From Lepeophtheirus salmonis (taxonomy: Eukaryota; Arthropoda; Copepoda; Siphonostomatoida; Caligidae), in NCBI RefSeq assembly GCF_016086655.4, contig NC_052141.2, positions 11,160,001-11,224,000 on the forward strand: 64,000 bases of DNA, written 5' to 3'. The position numbers and the translations under genes are program-made. Below the pieces are notes generated by a model, which was given only the letters and a program-made list of their open reading frames with translations, was not told where the DNA came from and made no database searches. Positions 20,599-31,238 of the stretch are shown here, piece after piece (within the stretch, counting starts at the first letter, position 1; every line of letters begins with the position of its first letter).

Positions 20599-20989
20599 AT
20601 GCTCCAGTATCATCTTATGTTCATTTATAATCAAATAAAAAGGATATTTTTCTAATTGAAATTCAATATTATGTAATAAATTCAATATTTGTTATTTTAT
20701 TATCGAGTGGGAACATATGTGCCCGGGCAGTATTTCCTCAGTTATAAGTAAATTTTGAAATTTTATTGTTTTAAATGTGCCTTATTACTACCATGAGACA
20801 AACAAAATGACAATTAACTCAAATTTTGATGTAGATAATTATCGGCATTAATGAATCGTCGAGCGAAAATGCATCGTCAGTCCCCACCTAATAGTGCAGG
20901 CTTTAAACCCCCGAAGGGACCGTTCCCTTCCCGATCCTTCACAGGAGCTAATCACCAGAGAAAATTGAGGGACGAACGTCTATTTGACT
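20599..20989. other. 3' flank of piggyBac 2
   Basis: This holds AATAAA-like signals (around 20634) and the near-palindrome GGGAACATATGTGCCC (20709-20724). A short ORF at 20851-21051 has no recognisable domain. Confidence 0.35.
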
Positions 20990-21345
20990 TTATCACTAGA
21001 CTCCTAAGCTTCGTTTTCAAAGAATTGGGCACATGCCTTCTATCTTCATAGCTATTTTAGTCTACCAGAATTTCATATTATTGATAATCCCCGTTAATTT
21101 ACTTTATTCCACTTATTAGATGACTCCTAAGCTTCACTTTCAAACAATAAGGCACATGCCTTCTATCTTCATAGCAATGGAATCTACCGGACCTTATTAA
21201 AGAAGCCTCATTTGGTTCTTTTTCAGAGAATGGAGCACTTGACTCCTATCTTCATAGCCTTATAGTCTACTAGACTTGATTATGGGACTCATAAGCTTTA
21301 TTCCAAACAATTAGGCATATGCCTTCTATCTTCACAGCTTGAGTC
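20990..21345. repeat. Four degenerate direct repeats
   Basis: The phrase GACTCCTAAGCTT...CAAAnAATTGGGCACATGCCTTCTATCTTCATAGC recurs starting near 20998, 21120, 21215 and 21284, spaced about 70-120 bp. The third unit is the most diverged. It lies just upstream of an LTR-like block and may belong to the same element. Confidence 0.65.
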
Positions 21346-21451
21346 TCCTCCGGATTTGAAACTAAATTCGTTAACCAATCACCACCGCTTGAATCTGCGG
21401 TCCAACCATCACCATCAATTTATAATAATATGTATATGTTCATATTTAATT

Positions 21452-21674
21452 TGTTAAGGGTTAATCCCCGATCTTGTACTTGTATTGTTATGTACTTGTA
21501 TCTTACTTAAAAGCAAAATGTACTGTTTTTTCGTTCTTCTATAGCAGGTTTTTTAATCCTTAAGTATTTGATGGTAGTTTGTTTATTTTCGATTTTATTT
21601 CCTGCATTTTGCGTGTTATCTTATAAAAATAAACTCGTCGGGGCTTTGGCTAGTCGGCGAGCATTCTGATAACA
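21452..21674 (+). repeat. LTR-like block
   Basis: It starts TGTTAAGGGTTAATCC and ends CTGATAACA (TG...CA). A TATA-type/AATAAA stretch (TTATAAAAATAAACTCGTC) lies near its end, and more GC-rich, possibly internal, sequence follows. No second copy occurs in the window, so this would be a solo or partial LTR. Confidence 0.3.
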
Positions 21675-21805
21675 CTCATTTAGAACCACCTGGATCGGTT
21701 GGTCCAACGGCAAAGATGTAACAGGCTCAGTCGTTGCCTGGCCAGGTTAACCCTGGACCCGGAGTTACAGGCTCTGGGACATATTAATTATTTTTTAGAT
21801 GAACG

Positions 21806-22030
21806 GCTCGTTGACACTTCACACACAGCAAATGTTACAATCGATTTATTGAAAAGAAAGTTTGGTGAGCGTTTTATCTCCAGAAATGGACCAGTGAATT
21901 GGCCGCCTCGCTCGTGCGATTTAACGCATCTAGACTATTTTCTTTGGGTCACGTAAAAAGCCTTGGTCTACACTAATAATCAGTCAACGTTAGAAGAGCT
22001 CAGAAAAAATATTCAACGGGAAATTGCTTA
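21806..22030 (+). pseudogene. Mariner-type transposase scrap
   Basis: The reading TSHTANVTIDLLKRKFGERF, then SRNGPVNWPPRSCDLTHLDY, aligns with the copy at 14240-14400. It covers the stretch from just after catalytic Asp 2 (lost) to Asp 3 (CDLTHLDYF), then meets an in-frame stop and trails off in ALVYTNNQSTLEELRKNIQR. Confidence 0.7.
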
Positions 22031-22043
22031 TAAAGATTATCTT

Positions 22044-22802
22044 TAAGAAAAATAATCAATTTTTTTATGATGCAAATAACAATATAGTTCTTTCCAACTG
22101 GAATGGCAATAATATTGTTACCATTGAATCAACTGAGAATGCTTCAATACTACTGAGGAAAACCAAAAGAAAAGTATGTACATTATCATTACTAATACAA
22201 TTCATCAAAACAACTTAATATGGGAGAACTGGATAGACTAAGAATGATCAAGTCACATAATGAGATAATGTCTATAGGCGTTTTCCTTAATTACGGTACA
22301 ATATGACATAAAATTTCCAACTCTATTATATAAAGATTATCTTATCTTTTGGAAACAATCCAAAATATGGGCATGACGGTACTGGAACCATAAAAAAAAT
22401 ATGGTAGAAAAGTGCCTATTTGTCAGTGTCATGACGTTCAAAAAATCACAAAGGGGGAATAATCAATTTTTTAATGATGCAAATTACAATATAGTTCTTT
22501 CCAACTGGAATGGCAATAATATTGTTACCATTGCATCAACTGACAATGTTTCAATACTACTGAGGAAAACCAAAAGAAAAGTATGAACATTATCATTACT
22601 AATACAATTCATCAAAACAAGTTAATATGGGAGAAGTGGAAAAACTAAGAATGATCAAGGCACATAATGAGATAATGTATACAGGCGTTTTCCTTAACTA
22701 CGGTGCAATACGACATAAAATTTCCAACTCCATTATATAAAGATTATCTTATCTTTTGGTTAATAATTCAAAATATGGGCCATGATGGTACTGGAACCAT
22801 CA
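22044..22802 (+). repeat. Tandem duplication, two units of about 350 bp
   Basis: 22044-22392 and 22457-22802 are near-identical, from AATAATCAATTTTTT to GGTACTGGAACCAT, offset by about 409 bp with a unique spacer. Both contain a short ORF (NNIVLSNWNGNNIVT...) with a faint likeness to the piggyBac region around KWKDNKVLSVAS. That likeness is too weak for a firm assignment. Confidence 0.8.
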
Positions 22803-23093
22803 TACCCGTAAAACGAAATGAAAAGTATGAAAACTATTTAACGCAACCGACAACTTGATCTGGCCCAGAGTCTTGACCTTTTTCCCACCAAAAACCTCTA
22901 TTTGACCAGTATTCTTCATCATCTTTGACCTATTCACGAGTTGTTTCGGTAAAATATTCATGTTCGATCCAATGTTGAGTAACATTATTATCTTTAAGAT
23001 TTGCGATACAAAGGCGTAACGTTTTGGATCCGACTGAAGAGATACAGCTTTAACCTTCAACTCATAGAAATGTCCGGTATCACAAGCTTCCAC
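22800..23093 (-). pseudogene. Decayed retroelement aspartic protease
   Basis: On the minus strand a 97-codon frame reads LLNIGSNMNILPKQLVNRS and then FGGKKVKTLGQIKLSVAL. This has the layout of retropepsins (LLDTGSxxNILP...). The catalytic DTG is changed to NIG, so it is inactive. No reverse transcriptase or integrase is visible next to it. Confidence 0.55.
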
Positions 23094-25916
23094 ACACAGT
23101 CTCAGTCCCTATTTGAAAGTTTTGCATGGAAGTTGTATGTATCGAGTTTTTTGGGGAATATTAAAAAGTTTATGTCTCCGAAACTTCGTCATACAGGGAA
23201 CAAAGGTAAATTTATCATAAATGGGTTAATATAGAAAACTTTGGAGGTTAATGGGAGTTGATGGCATGACATAAGGAAGGACTTTACTTCTAGTGTTTAA
23301 TATGAAAATACAAATAAAAAAATATCATGCTTCTAGTTTGGGTTGAATTTGTTTTACTACCTGTTATTTTGGGGTAACGCTAAAAAAATGTTACACGACC
23401 CCTGTCCACATGTTTAACTGAAATTTTTTAGGAGGCAAAGTTTTGTATATTAGATAGTATTTTTTACCACTAAGTAAAAATGATAATATCGTCGTTCTTA
23501 GAGTGAAGAGGAATTGAGCTCGTATGCATGAAAATATTATTCTAGTATGAGAGTATATATATACAACTAATACCAATGAATTCCTTTTACAATTATTTAG
23601 GACAAAGTTTGAAGCATCTAATTCATAACTCACCTTACTCAATGATCGTATGATTTCACGTTAACACAACTTGACCCATTTCTTTTTAGATTGTCAGAGC
23701 TCACCTGAAGAAAAAAAAATTAAGGATACATAAATAACGTACCATATTAAATAATTAGCTATCATTAACAAGAAAATTACTTATAATTTCGGCGTTAAGA
23801 TATCCTTTACTTTTGAATCAAATTGGTATATCTTACGGAAATGAAGGATTAATTTTTAATTTTCATTTTATGAGTGTTGTGGCGTTTCACCAGATTAAGT
23901 ATAAGTAAACATCATCGTATTATAATTGTTTCCTCTGACCTAAGAATTGTCTTTGAAGTCCATATCCATAACGTCTATTATTTTTTTCCTCAGGGAGCAG
24001 AAAATGAATTAAACCTATGCACATTGAGTTTAAGATATTTATTTCTTTCAAGTGCTATCCAATGGATTACATCCATACATCCATAGTAAAGGTATTAATT
24101 GAACGCTCAGATTCTCTGTCTTGTACAATTTGTCAACCCATCCATGATTTAGGAATATTCCTTTTCGATCCTTCATGGGTAGTTTAGCATTGCAACTCAT
24201 CATACGTTTCATGACTAATTTTGAACTTCCATCCTTTCAGTTACCATCAACGGTAACAAGGGGCATTTACTATTACGTCTTTAGAGCATCTATAAGAATC
24301 ATTATTAGTCATTTATGGATTCTTATATCAAATGAGCATTGGTGTTGCCCTTTGTTGAAGTTAATCCTTATCATTGAGAAAAAAAATGATGAATTCCACT
24401 TCATAATGGTATATCAATATTGAGATAGGACTAGATATGACTTCCAAGTGCCATATTCCCTAAAATAAAGAGATATAAATTATAAAATTGCAGATGAACA
24501 AGATTTAAAATGAATAGTTATTCTTCATGAATGGAAAAAATATAATCAGTCATTACTTATGATCCTTGCACATACAAATGGTTTAATGACTCATTTTAAC
24601 TTAATCAAATGGCTGTTATCTTATTAATTATTATATCGAAACTAATAGAGCAGTGGGTACTGTTCATTGATTACTGCCACACCAAACTAGAAGAAGAGTG
24701 GCAAAGGATTTGTAATGGTTGGTTGGCTAATTTGGACAGATAGCTAATAAATATTCCAATCCTAAAAAGTTTCATATTGATGTTATTTTTAATTTATTTG
24801 ACTATATTACCGCCTTCAAATCCGGAGAGGAAAAATCAGCCTATTAAATTAATGACTGTTTTGGCAAAAATCATGGGCAAAATACTATCTTTTAAACATA
24901 ACATAGTCTACAACTAAAAACAATGGAATAACCTTCAGCATATTTGTATCGCCTCTATATTTTCTTTTTCTATGGAAGCAGTTGTTGCACGTACCCTGTT
25001 TGGTAGCATGATATGTTTCTGGTTCGAACATTCTTAAGTTTTTCACAATAATACGGGATTTGTATATTTTTAATTATTATTTCTATTCAATAATTAAGAA
25101 TGATAATTATATTAAAATAAACTCAGTATATATTATTACTTTTCTTAGCTTATGTTACTTCCTCGAACGTAACTTGATAATTAGTTCATGCTTTATATTT
25201 AATATCCTTAAATTATTGCATGGGTGTTGTCCAAGTTGCAACTTGTACTCTCAAATTGTATATGTTCCAATATCTTCGACTCAAAATACATTATTAATTG
25301 ACCAGATGGGTCATTCTAATTAGCAACTAGGTTAATTAATACTATCACTTCATTGTGATCCAATAAAATTATATGATTATTGTTGTCTCTGTACAAAGGT
25401 GACGAAGTACCAATTATTTAATAACAGGAGGGGTCCATGATGAACGGGAGAAATGAGGAGGAGGAATACAAGGATTATTTAATAGGAACACTTAAACTCT
25501 CATTAATAAAAAACCCTACTATGATACATAGACATAATACATGGCTATTTATAGTAATACATTACAATTATTATGTATTAATGAGTAATATAACTTTTGG
25601 CATTTGAACTTTATAATGTGCTGCAATAAACTTATATTTGTGTAATTTGTATAAAAATTGACAAAAAAATTTCAGCCTTAATACATTGATTTTTTATGGA
25701 ATATTCAACTTTTGCATGATAATTTTACCAAAAAGTAAAGTAAATCCTTGATGTAAAAATATTCATGTCTTTTTTTTTGTTGTAATTTGTATAATTTGCA
25801 TATAAAAGTTACAACTTGTACAAAATCCCAACTCGTACACTACAAAATAAGCGGCAAGAGATTTGAAGACTGTTCGGACCAGTATCACGCACTGTTCTAT
25901 CAATAATAGCTAGTAA
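23094..25916. other. Intergenic, no gene seen
   Basis: AT-rich sequence with only short ORFs of poor composition. No repeat ends or exon chains were recognised. Sequence just before 25917 should hold the RpL32 promoter, but no clear TATA box was seen. Confidence 0.5.
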
Positions 25917-26770
25917 CTTCCTTTTCCAGCGAGCCGTTATCTAGGTAAGAGGTATTTTTTCCTCAATAAATTATCAAATCCAATTTTATCCATCTCATCC
26001 TTGATTTCAGAAGGAATCATGGCTATTGTTCCAGCTCCACACAAAAAGATCGTCAAGAAGCGAACTAAAAAGTTCATTCGTCATCAGAGCGATCGTTATG
26101 TTTGCGTTAAGCAAAGTTGGAGAAAGCCCAAGGGTATCGACAATAGGGTGAGACGACGATTTAAGGGAATGTATAAGATGCCCAACATTGGTTACGGTTC
26201 TGCCAAGTCTACCAAGCACATGCTACCCAATGGCTTCAGAAAGGTCGTTGTAAACAACATTAAGGTGAGACTCTATAGTGAGGTACACTCACGGTATCAT
26301 ACATCAATCCCAACAAGTGTGTATTTTCCAGTTGTTGAGATCAAATTCCATTGAAGACTATTGTGTTTTAATCCGTTAGTCGACCCTTTGATCTCACAGA
26401 TTAAGAGTGTATTACTCTCGAGCTTTAATTTCAAGTCGTGACTTTAATCATACTCCCGACTCCGCCAGAGCTCAGGGCAATTTTCCTTCAATGTATATTT
26501 CCTCGTCGTTGTTATAACATATCTATGTTTACTCATTTTAGGAATTGGAAGTTCTCATGATGCAAAACAAGAAGTTTTGTGCTGAAATCGCACATAGTGT
26601 TTCTGCTAAGAAGCGCAAGACTATTGTTGAACGGGCTCAACAACTCAGTATCCGTGTTACCAATCCTAACGCTAGACTCCGCAGTGAAGAAAACGAGTAA
26701 TTGATCTCCCTTGAATTACTACAATCTTTTCTTGTCATTATTTTCAACACCATCGAAAATAAAATTATTA
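25917..26770 (+). CDS. RpL32: 60S ribosomal protein L32 (eL32)
   Basis: The large-subunit ribosomal protein eL32 is encoded by exons 26019-26264 and 26542-26700, with a GT-AG intron after VVVNNIK. A 5' UTR exon ends at 25944 (ctag/gtaaga) and is spliced to 26011, just ahead of the ATG. The protein is 134 aa, the standard length for animals. It reads MAIVPAPHKKIVKKRTKKFI, RHQSDRYVCVKQSWRKPKGI, then NRVRRRFKGMYKMPNIGYGS and ends RLRSEENE. The 5' UTR exon contains a pyrimidine tract (ttccttttcc), probably the 5' TOP start typical of ribosomal protein mRNAs. AATAAA is at 26758. The gene looks intact. Confidence 0.97.
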
Positions 26771-28956
26771 TTTCTTATGTAAACAATTATTCATTGATTT
26801 ATTGTGAATAGAGCGTTTTCACGTAACGTCAACTCTGTTAATGTCTTTTGGGTCCGGGAGTATCGTTTATATCACTTTGCACAAGGAAATTGGTATACAA
26901 TTGCATACCAAAATGGGGACAGCAAATAAAAGAACTTGTACCTCCCTAGCAAATATTAAGATATATCCCTGTATTGCGTACTATAAAATTGGCCCTAAAA
27001 TGTGTCGCTAATTTGTAATTGCAACAACCTCATTTCCATAATGTAGATACATATTAACTGCTAAAAGGGATAGCAAAGGATATTTTGCTTTTAATTATTC
27101 TGCTTTTCTCAGCCTTTCACTTTCCAAATAAAAAATCAATCGTATAATTAGCCATCTTGTAATATTTTTAGTGCGTACTGCTTTGATTTAATACAAGTAT
27201 CTGTGTATCACGGGGACAAATGTGTTACTCAAGGTGTTTTTTTTTTTTAATAAGTATCATCAAAGATATATTGGATATTTGTTTATTTTTGTAGTAAATA
27301 TCAGCTTTGAACGCCCCAAATTGGAGTTCACTTCAGTTATGATGTTAATCAAAGCGCTCATATGTTCAGATGAATAAATTCCAGTTTTTGATAAAATAGT
27401 ATGGCACGAATACCATACTGAATAAATTGATTATATTTCGATGTAGTTACTTTTTGTTAAATCTATTGTTATTTCTTAAAAAACCTTTTAATGCTTATCC
27501 GGGGGCATAAGTATGAATTAGGTAATTACAGGCTTCAGGAATTCTACTCACTCAAAATATTAATGAAATATAGCATTTATAAAGTCGATTTAGTTGAAGC
27601 TTACTATTTTTATGTGAGTTCATAGTAATACAAATTTAGAATCACTCTTTGTGCCTAAAAATAAACCCAATGATTCCAGTCATCTTTTGTGTGTTGATGT
27701 ATAGTTATTTTACTATTGAATAAACTAAAGCCTTAAAGTATACCCGTCAACACAAGCTATCAAGAACGATTTTTCTCAAAATTGAGAGTAGATTTAATTA
27801 GTATTTGTCGTCAGCTTCTGTCAACAAATAATTCTTAGTAGGCCTCTGTCTGTACATCCAACTGCTATTCAAGTGGCCAAAATTCATCGTCACAATACAG
27901 AAATGAGAAATTGATTAATTTTATTTGAAAAGGCATTTATGTCAAATAACGATAATTAACTATAACTTACAATTTAGGTTATTTTAAGTCATCCCAAAAA
28001 TTTCACTAATAAGGCTATAATTGATTCAATTATGTCCATGAAATATCTAGCTGTTTGTGTTATATATGGAGTAAAAAATAAATTGAGATTCTCTCCTTTT
28101 CTTCACTTTTGTTCAAGATTGCTTTATGTTGATGGACCACATAATATGGATACTATTTATAAGAATAATTTACTTTCATACAAAGTGCTTACTAATACTA
28201 CCATTTTATCAGATTTGAGGGTTATCCAGCATCGGTGGGGTTAATAATTGTGTTTTATTAGTGCATTTAAGGCTTATGAATAAAAACTATTGAACTCCGG
28301 ATAATTCAATTTTGATCAATTTCTATTACACGAGATGAGTACAATATAAACTCTGAATAACTGGAGTAGTACTAAAGATCTAATGTGTTTTAGAATTAGT
28401 ATGCTGAGATATTGTTGCTATTATTCCTTCACGCGCGATTCAGAAGACAAATCCCTATAAAAAATATATAAAACGGAAATGAACAATTTATCTTGAATTT
28501 CTATGTTTTTTTATCAAAGAGTTATAATGTTCTACATAAAATGTGAATGATTTCGAGGTACCTATTTTATGAGTCATGGAGGAAAGGTAAGGAAAATCTG
28601 AATCCTACTAATGATCAAGGTTTATGGTGATTATTTACTAGAGAAACGTCGTTAGGGAATTATGATGAAAAAATATACACTCAACCCATAATCCCGAAAG
28701 TGCAATCAATCGTGTCTGAAAGAAGATATAAATATTCCAAACCGATTTCCGTTTCGCCTCTTTTAACTTCTTCCACAAATAGGGTTATATTAGTGAGTGT
28801 ATACTAATTTTTCAGCATTCATACCCTGGATAATTGTCTTTATAGAGCGAGGAAAGTTCAAATTATAATCATTTACGGCTAGGAATACGAAATACGTACG
28901 TAATCATACTCATCAATTTAATATCTATTATAGCAGCAATCGTGTCCCTTGTATAT
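26771..28956. other. Intergenic, no gene seen
   Basis: No convincing coding exon. The last few hundred bases may contain an upstream exon and promoter of the C1q-like gene, with a possible acceptor (attatagcag) ending at 28937. Nothing else was recognised. Confidence 0.4.
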
Positions 28957-29528
28957 ATGAATACATTAACTCCAGAAATTAAAATCCAAGTCGATGCATA
29001 CTGTTTATTTGACGTATACATCGATCGCTGTAATGAGTCCTTTAGGAATGATGTATTGCCCTTTCGAAATTATCGGGTAAATAGAGCTTCATATTCCTTT
29101 GGAAGTGGAAGGGAACCAGAGTATAGAATGCCTTTTGACATGGAAAAATCACGGTTTGTTGTTCCTTTTGATGGGATTTATTATTTTCATTTCCGAGGCT
29201 ATAAGGGAAGTAAATCTTGTGATCTTCATTTTCACGTAAATAAAAAGAGGTAGGTTTAATTTTTTATTCATTTGATGAAATAATTTAGTATATTTCTTGT
29301 TTCAGTGAGCTTTTCAAATGTCCTATCAAAACTGGGATTGGTGAGCTTGTGTCTTGGAATATTATGAAAGTATTGAACCAGGATGATATTATCTATTTAA
29401 AGTCTTCAAAAATTGGTATAAAAAACAATCATACGTTCTTTACGTGTAGCCCTTATTTAAAAGCAGAGTTTCTGGGAATGCTTTTGAAGAATAATGCACG
29501 AAGAGTCGAATGGAATCAGATAGCTTAA
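28957..29528 (+). CDS. C1q/TNF-like domain protein
   Basis: Two exons (28957-29249 and 29306-29528; donor gtaggt, acceptor tgtttcag) give 171 residues that are nearly all one C1q-like beta-sandwich. FVVPFDGIYYFHFRGYKGS corresponds to the conserved F-x-V-P-x-x-G-x-Y-x-F core. LHFHVNKKR and the closing FFTCSPYLKAEFLGMLL fit the later strands and the usual final F-x-G-x-L-L. Such proteins are usually secreted recognition or adhesion molecules. No signal peptide is visible from this ATG. The frame is open upstream to 28942 with a possible splice acceptor at 28937, so a signal-bearing first exon may be missed. An AATAAA lies near 29603. Confidence 0.6.
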
Positions 29529-29710
29529 ATTAATTAATTAAGGATTGTAATACCCTTTCTAAAGGGTATGTTCATTCATATTGGAGCACATTTGATTAGA
29601 CAAATAAAGAATTTTGAGGATTAGCAATGCTATGGCTATATTATTATTAACATATTTTTTGACATACAAATTCAAAGAGCAGAATGAATAACTATTGACT
29701 ACAGATTACA

Positions 29711-30286
29711 TCAAACAAAGCGTGTAGCAATGGATAGGATTTTAGTATAATCCGCCTTCTTGGCTATGGTATTTTCCTTTAAAATTTGTTTGAGTATGAT
29801 GGGGATAGGAGCGTGGATCCGTGTTCCCAGTGGAGCTCCCATTCGATCAATCAGAACAACATTATTAGAATCGAATTTAGGAACACCCACATTTTGTCTT
29901 TGCTTGAGACCAACAATGACCCCATGACGGACTTCCCCCATGATCGCCAAAGATACTCGATCACCCAATTTGCCAAGGGCGCCATGGGGTTTTTTCTTAT
30001 GAAAAGCCGCTTGAACTTGGATGACCTTAGGAGGTTTACGCTCTGCCATGGCTTTTCTTCCAAGTTCAGAGTCATCGATGACTCTGAGACGAGATCCGCT
30101 CTGAATACCATACACTGAGATGGGACTGAATTTTCTATGACGGTGATGAACCAAAGAAGGCTTATAATTAGGAAATGCTACACATGGAGGTACATCTGGG
30201 AAGCGCCATGAGGATCCCTGTCGCGAAAAGAAGGATCCAAATAGCCGAAAAGAACGTAGGGTCTCACTTGGAGTAAACCACACCAT
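29711..30286 (-). CDS. MRPL14: Mitochondrial ribosomal protein L14 (uL14m)
   Basis: A single-exon ORF of 191 aa. The uL14 domain starts around residue 60 (YGIQSGSRLRVIDDSELGRK). It continues with KPPKVIQVQAAFHKKKPHGA, GDRVSLAIMGEVRHGVIVGL and SNNVVLIDRMGAPLGTRIHA, which match the uL14 fold that binds 23S-type rRNA at the subunit interface. About 55 N-terminal residues (SFRLFGSFFSRQGSSWRF), rich in Ser, Arg and Phe and poor in acid, fit a mitochondrial targeting peptide. The protein is somewhat longer than the human form. It is convergent with the C1q-like gene and divergent from COG4 about 0.95 kb away. Confidence 0.92.
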   Translation of the reverse strand: MVWFTPSETLRSFRLFGSFFSRQGSSWRFPDVPPCVAFPNYKPSLVHHRHRKFSPISVYGIQSGSRLRVIDDSELGRKAMAERKPPKVIQVQAAFHKKKPHGALGKLGDRVSLAIMGEVRHGVIVGLKQRQNVGVPKFDSNNVVLIDRMGAPLGTRIHAPIPIILKQILKENTIAKKADYTKILSIATRFV

Positions 30287-31238
30287 TACTTAAATTACAA
30301 AAAAATCAAAATCAACTAAATCAAGGGCTGCAAAAGAAGTTGTGGCGTTATATTTTATGTATAAGATTTCGGTGACACCCAAATGACTGTTATGTTGGAT
30401 AAGCACTGGAGTTATTAGTGAATTAATAACTATTATTGCACTTTTCAATGCCGAGAACTGAGTTTTTTTCTCCCATTTCCTAAAAAAATGACGTCACTTA
30501 TTCTTTTTAATTTTATGTTTATTGAGAGTTTTTCAGATGACGTCACAATTAAAAGCATAAACAACCATGTTTGTAACAATAACATGATGGTACCAACGAA
30601 TAAAATGATAAAAACAATACTGTCTATAAAAAATTTATCGCTCAATTCCCTTTATTTATTATATGGAATATGTATTGCAAATATTTTATTACTCATGACA
30701 TCGTTATACACTTTTTTGATATTTCCTTAATGTAGATAAAAACCAAGGATTATAAAGGAAGGAAAAAGATATTTTTTCTCTAAATATCTTACTTTTCTTG
30801 TCCTTCGTCAATAAAAAAAAATTGATAGAATTCAAATAACACTATTTATCATAGGCATCAAGTTGTATTCAATTCAAGTGTTAAGTCAATGAGTATAAGA
30901 TCTTATTGGTTAAGTATTTTATTTATTATTCTTCATAAGCAATTTGATGGAGTTTTATCAAGGAAATTTGTCCATTTTATGTAGTAAAAATATCAAATTT
31001 GAGCCCCGAAGATAGCTCCTCTTTCAATTATTATGTATGTATGACGTCAGTGAAAATGTTATTATTTTAAAGCTCCCAATATTATTTAATACAAAATAAT
31101 AATATACTAACTGACACGTGGTCACATTGTAAAATAAACCACTTTTTGAGGGCATAAAAAGTGTATTATGATTTTATTTAAGTATTATTTTATCAATAAC
31201 AGTCTTTCTATATAATTAATTGTCAATGACAATATCTG
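30287..31238. other. Intergenic region between divergent MRPL14 and COG4
   Basis: Promoters of both genes should lie here. A dispersed-repeat piece at about 30945-31065 (aaatttgtccattttatgtagta) recurs at 47450-47578. A phrase at 30843-30872 (ggcatcaagttgtattcaat) recurs inverted at about 34385-34415 in COG4 intron 3. Confidence 0.5.

Noticed and set aside
22024..22586. Reading the tandem units as a piggyBac gene
   Set aside because: Only a W-x-x-N-x-x-V-like phrase is similar; no Asp motif or zinc finger is present.
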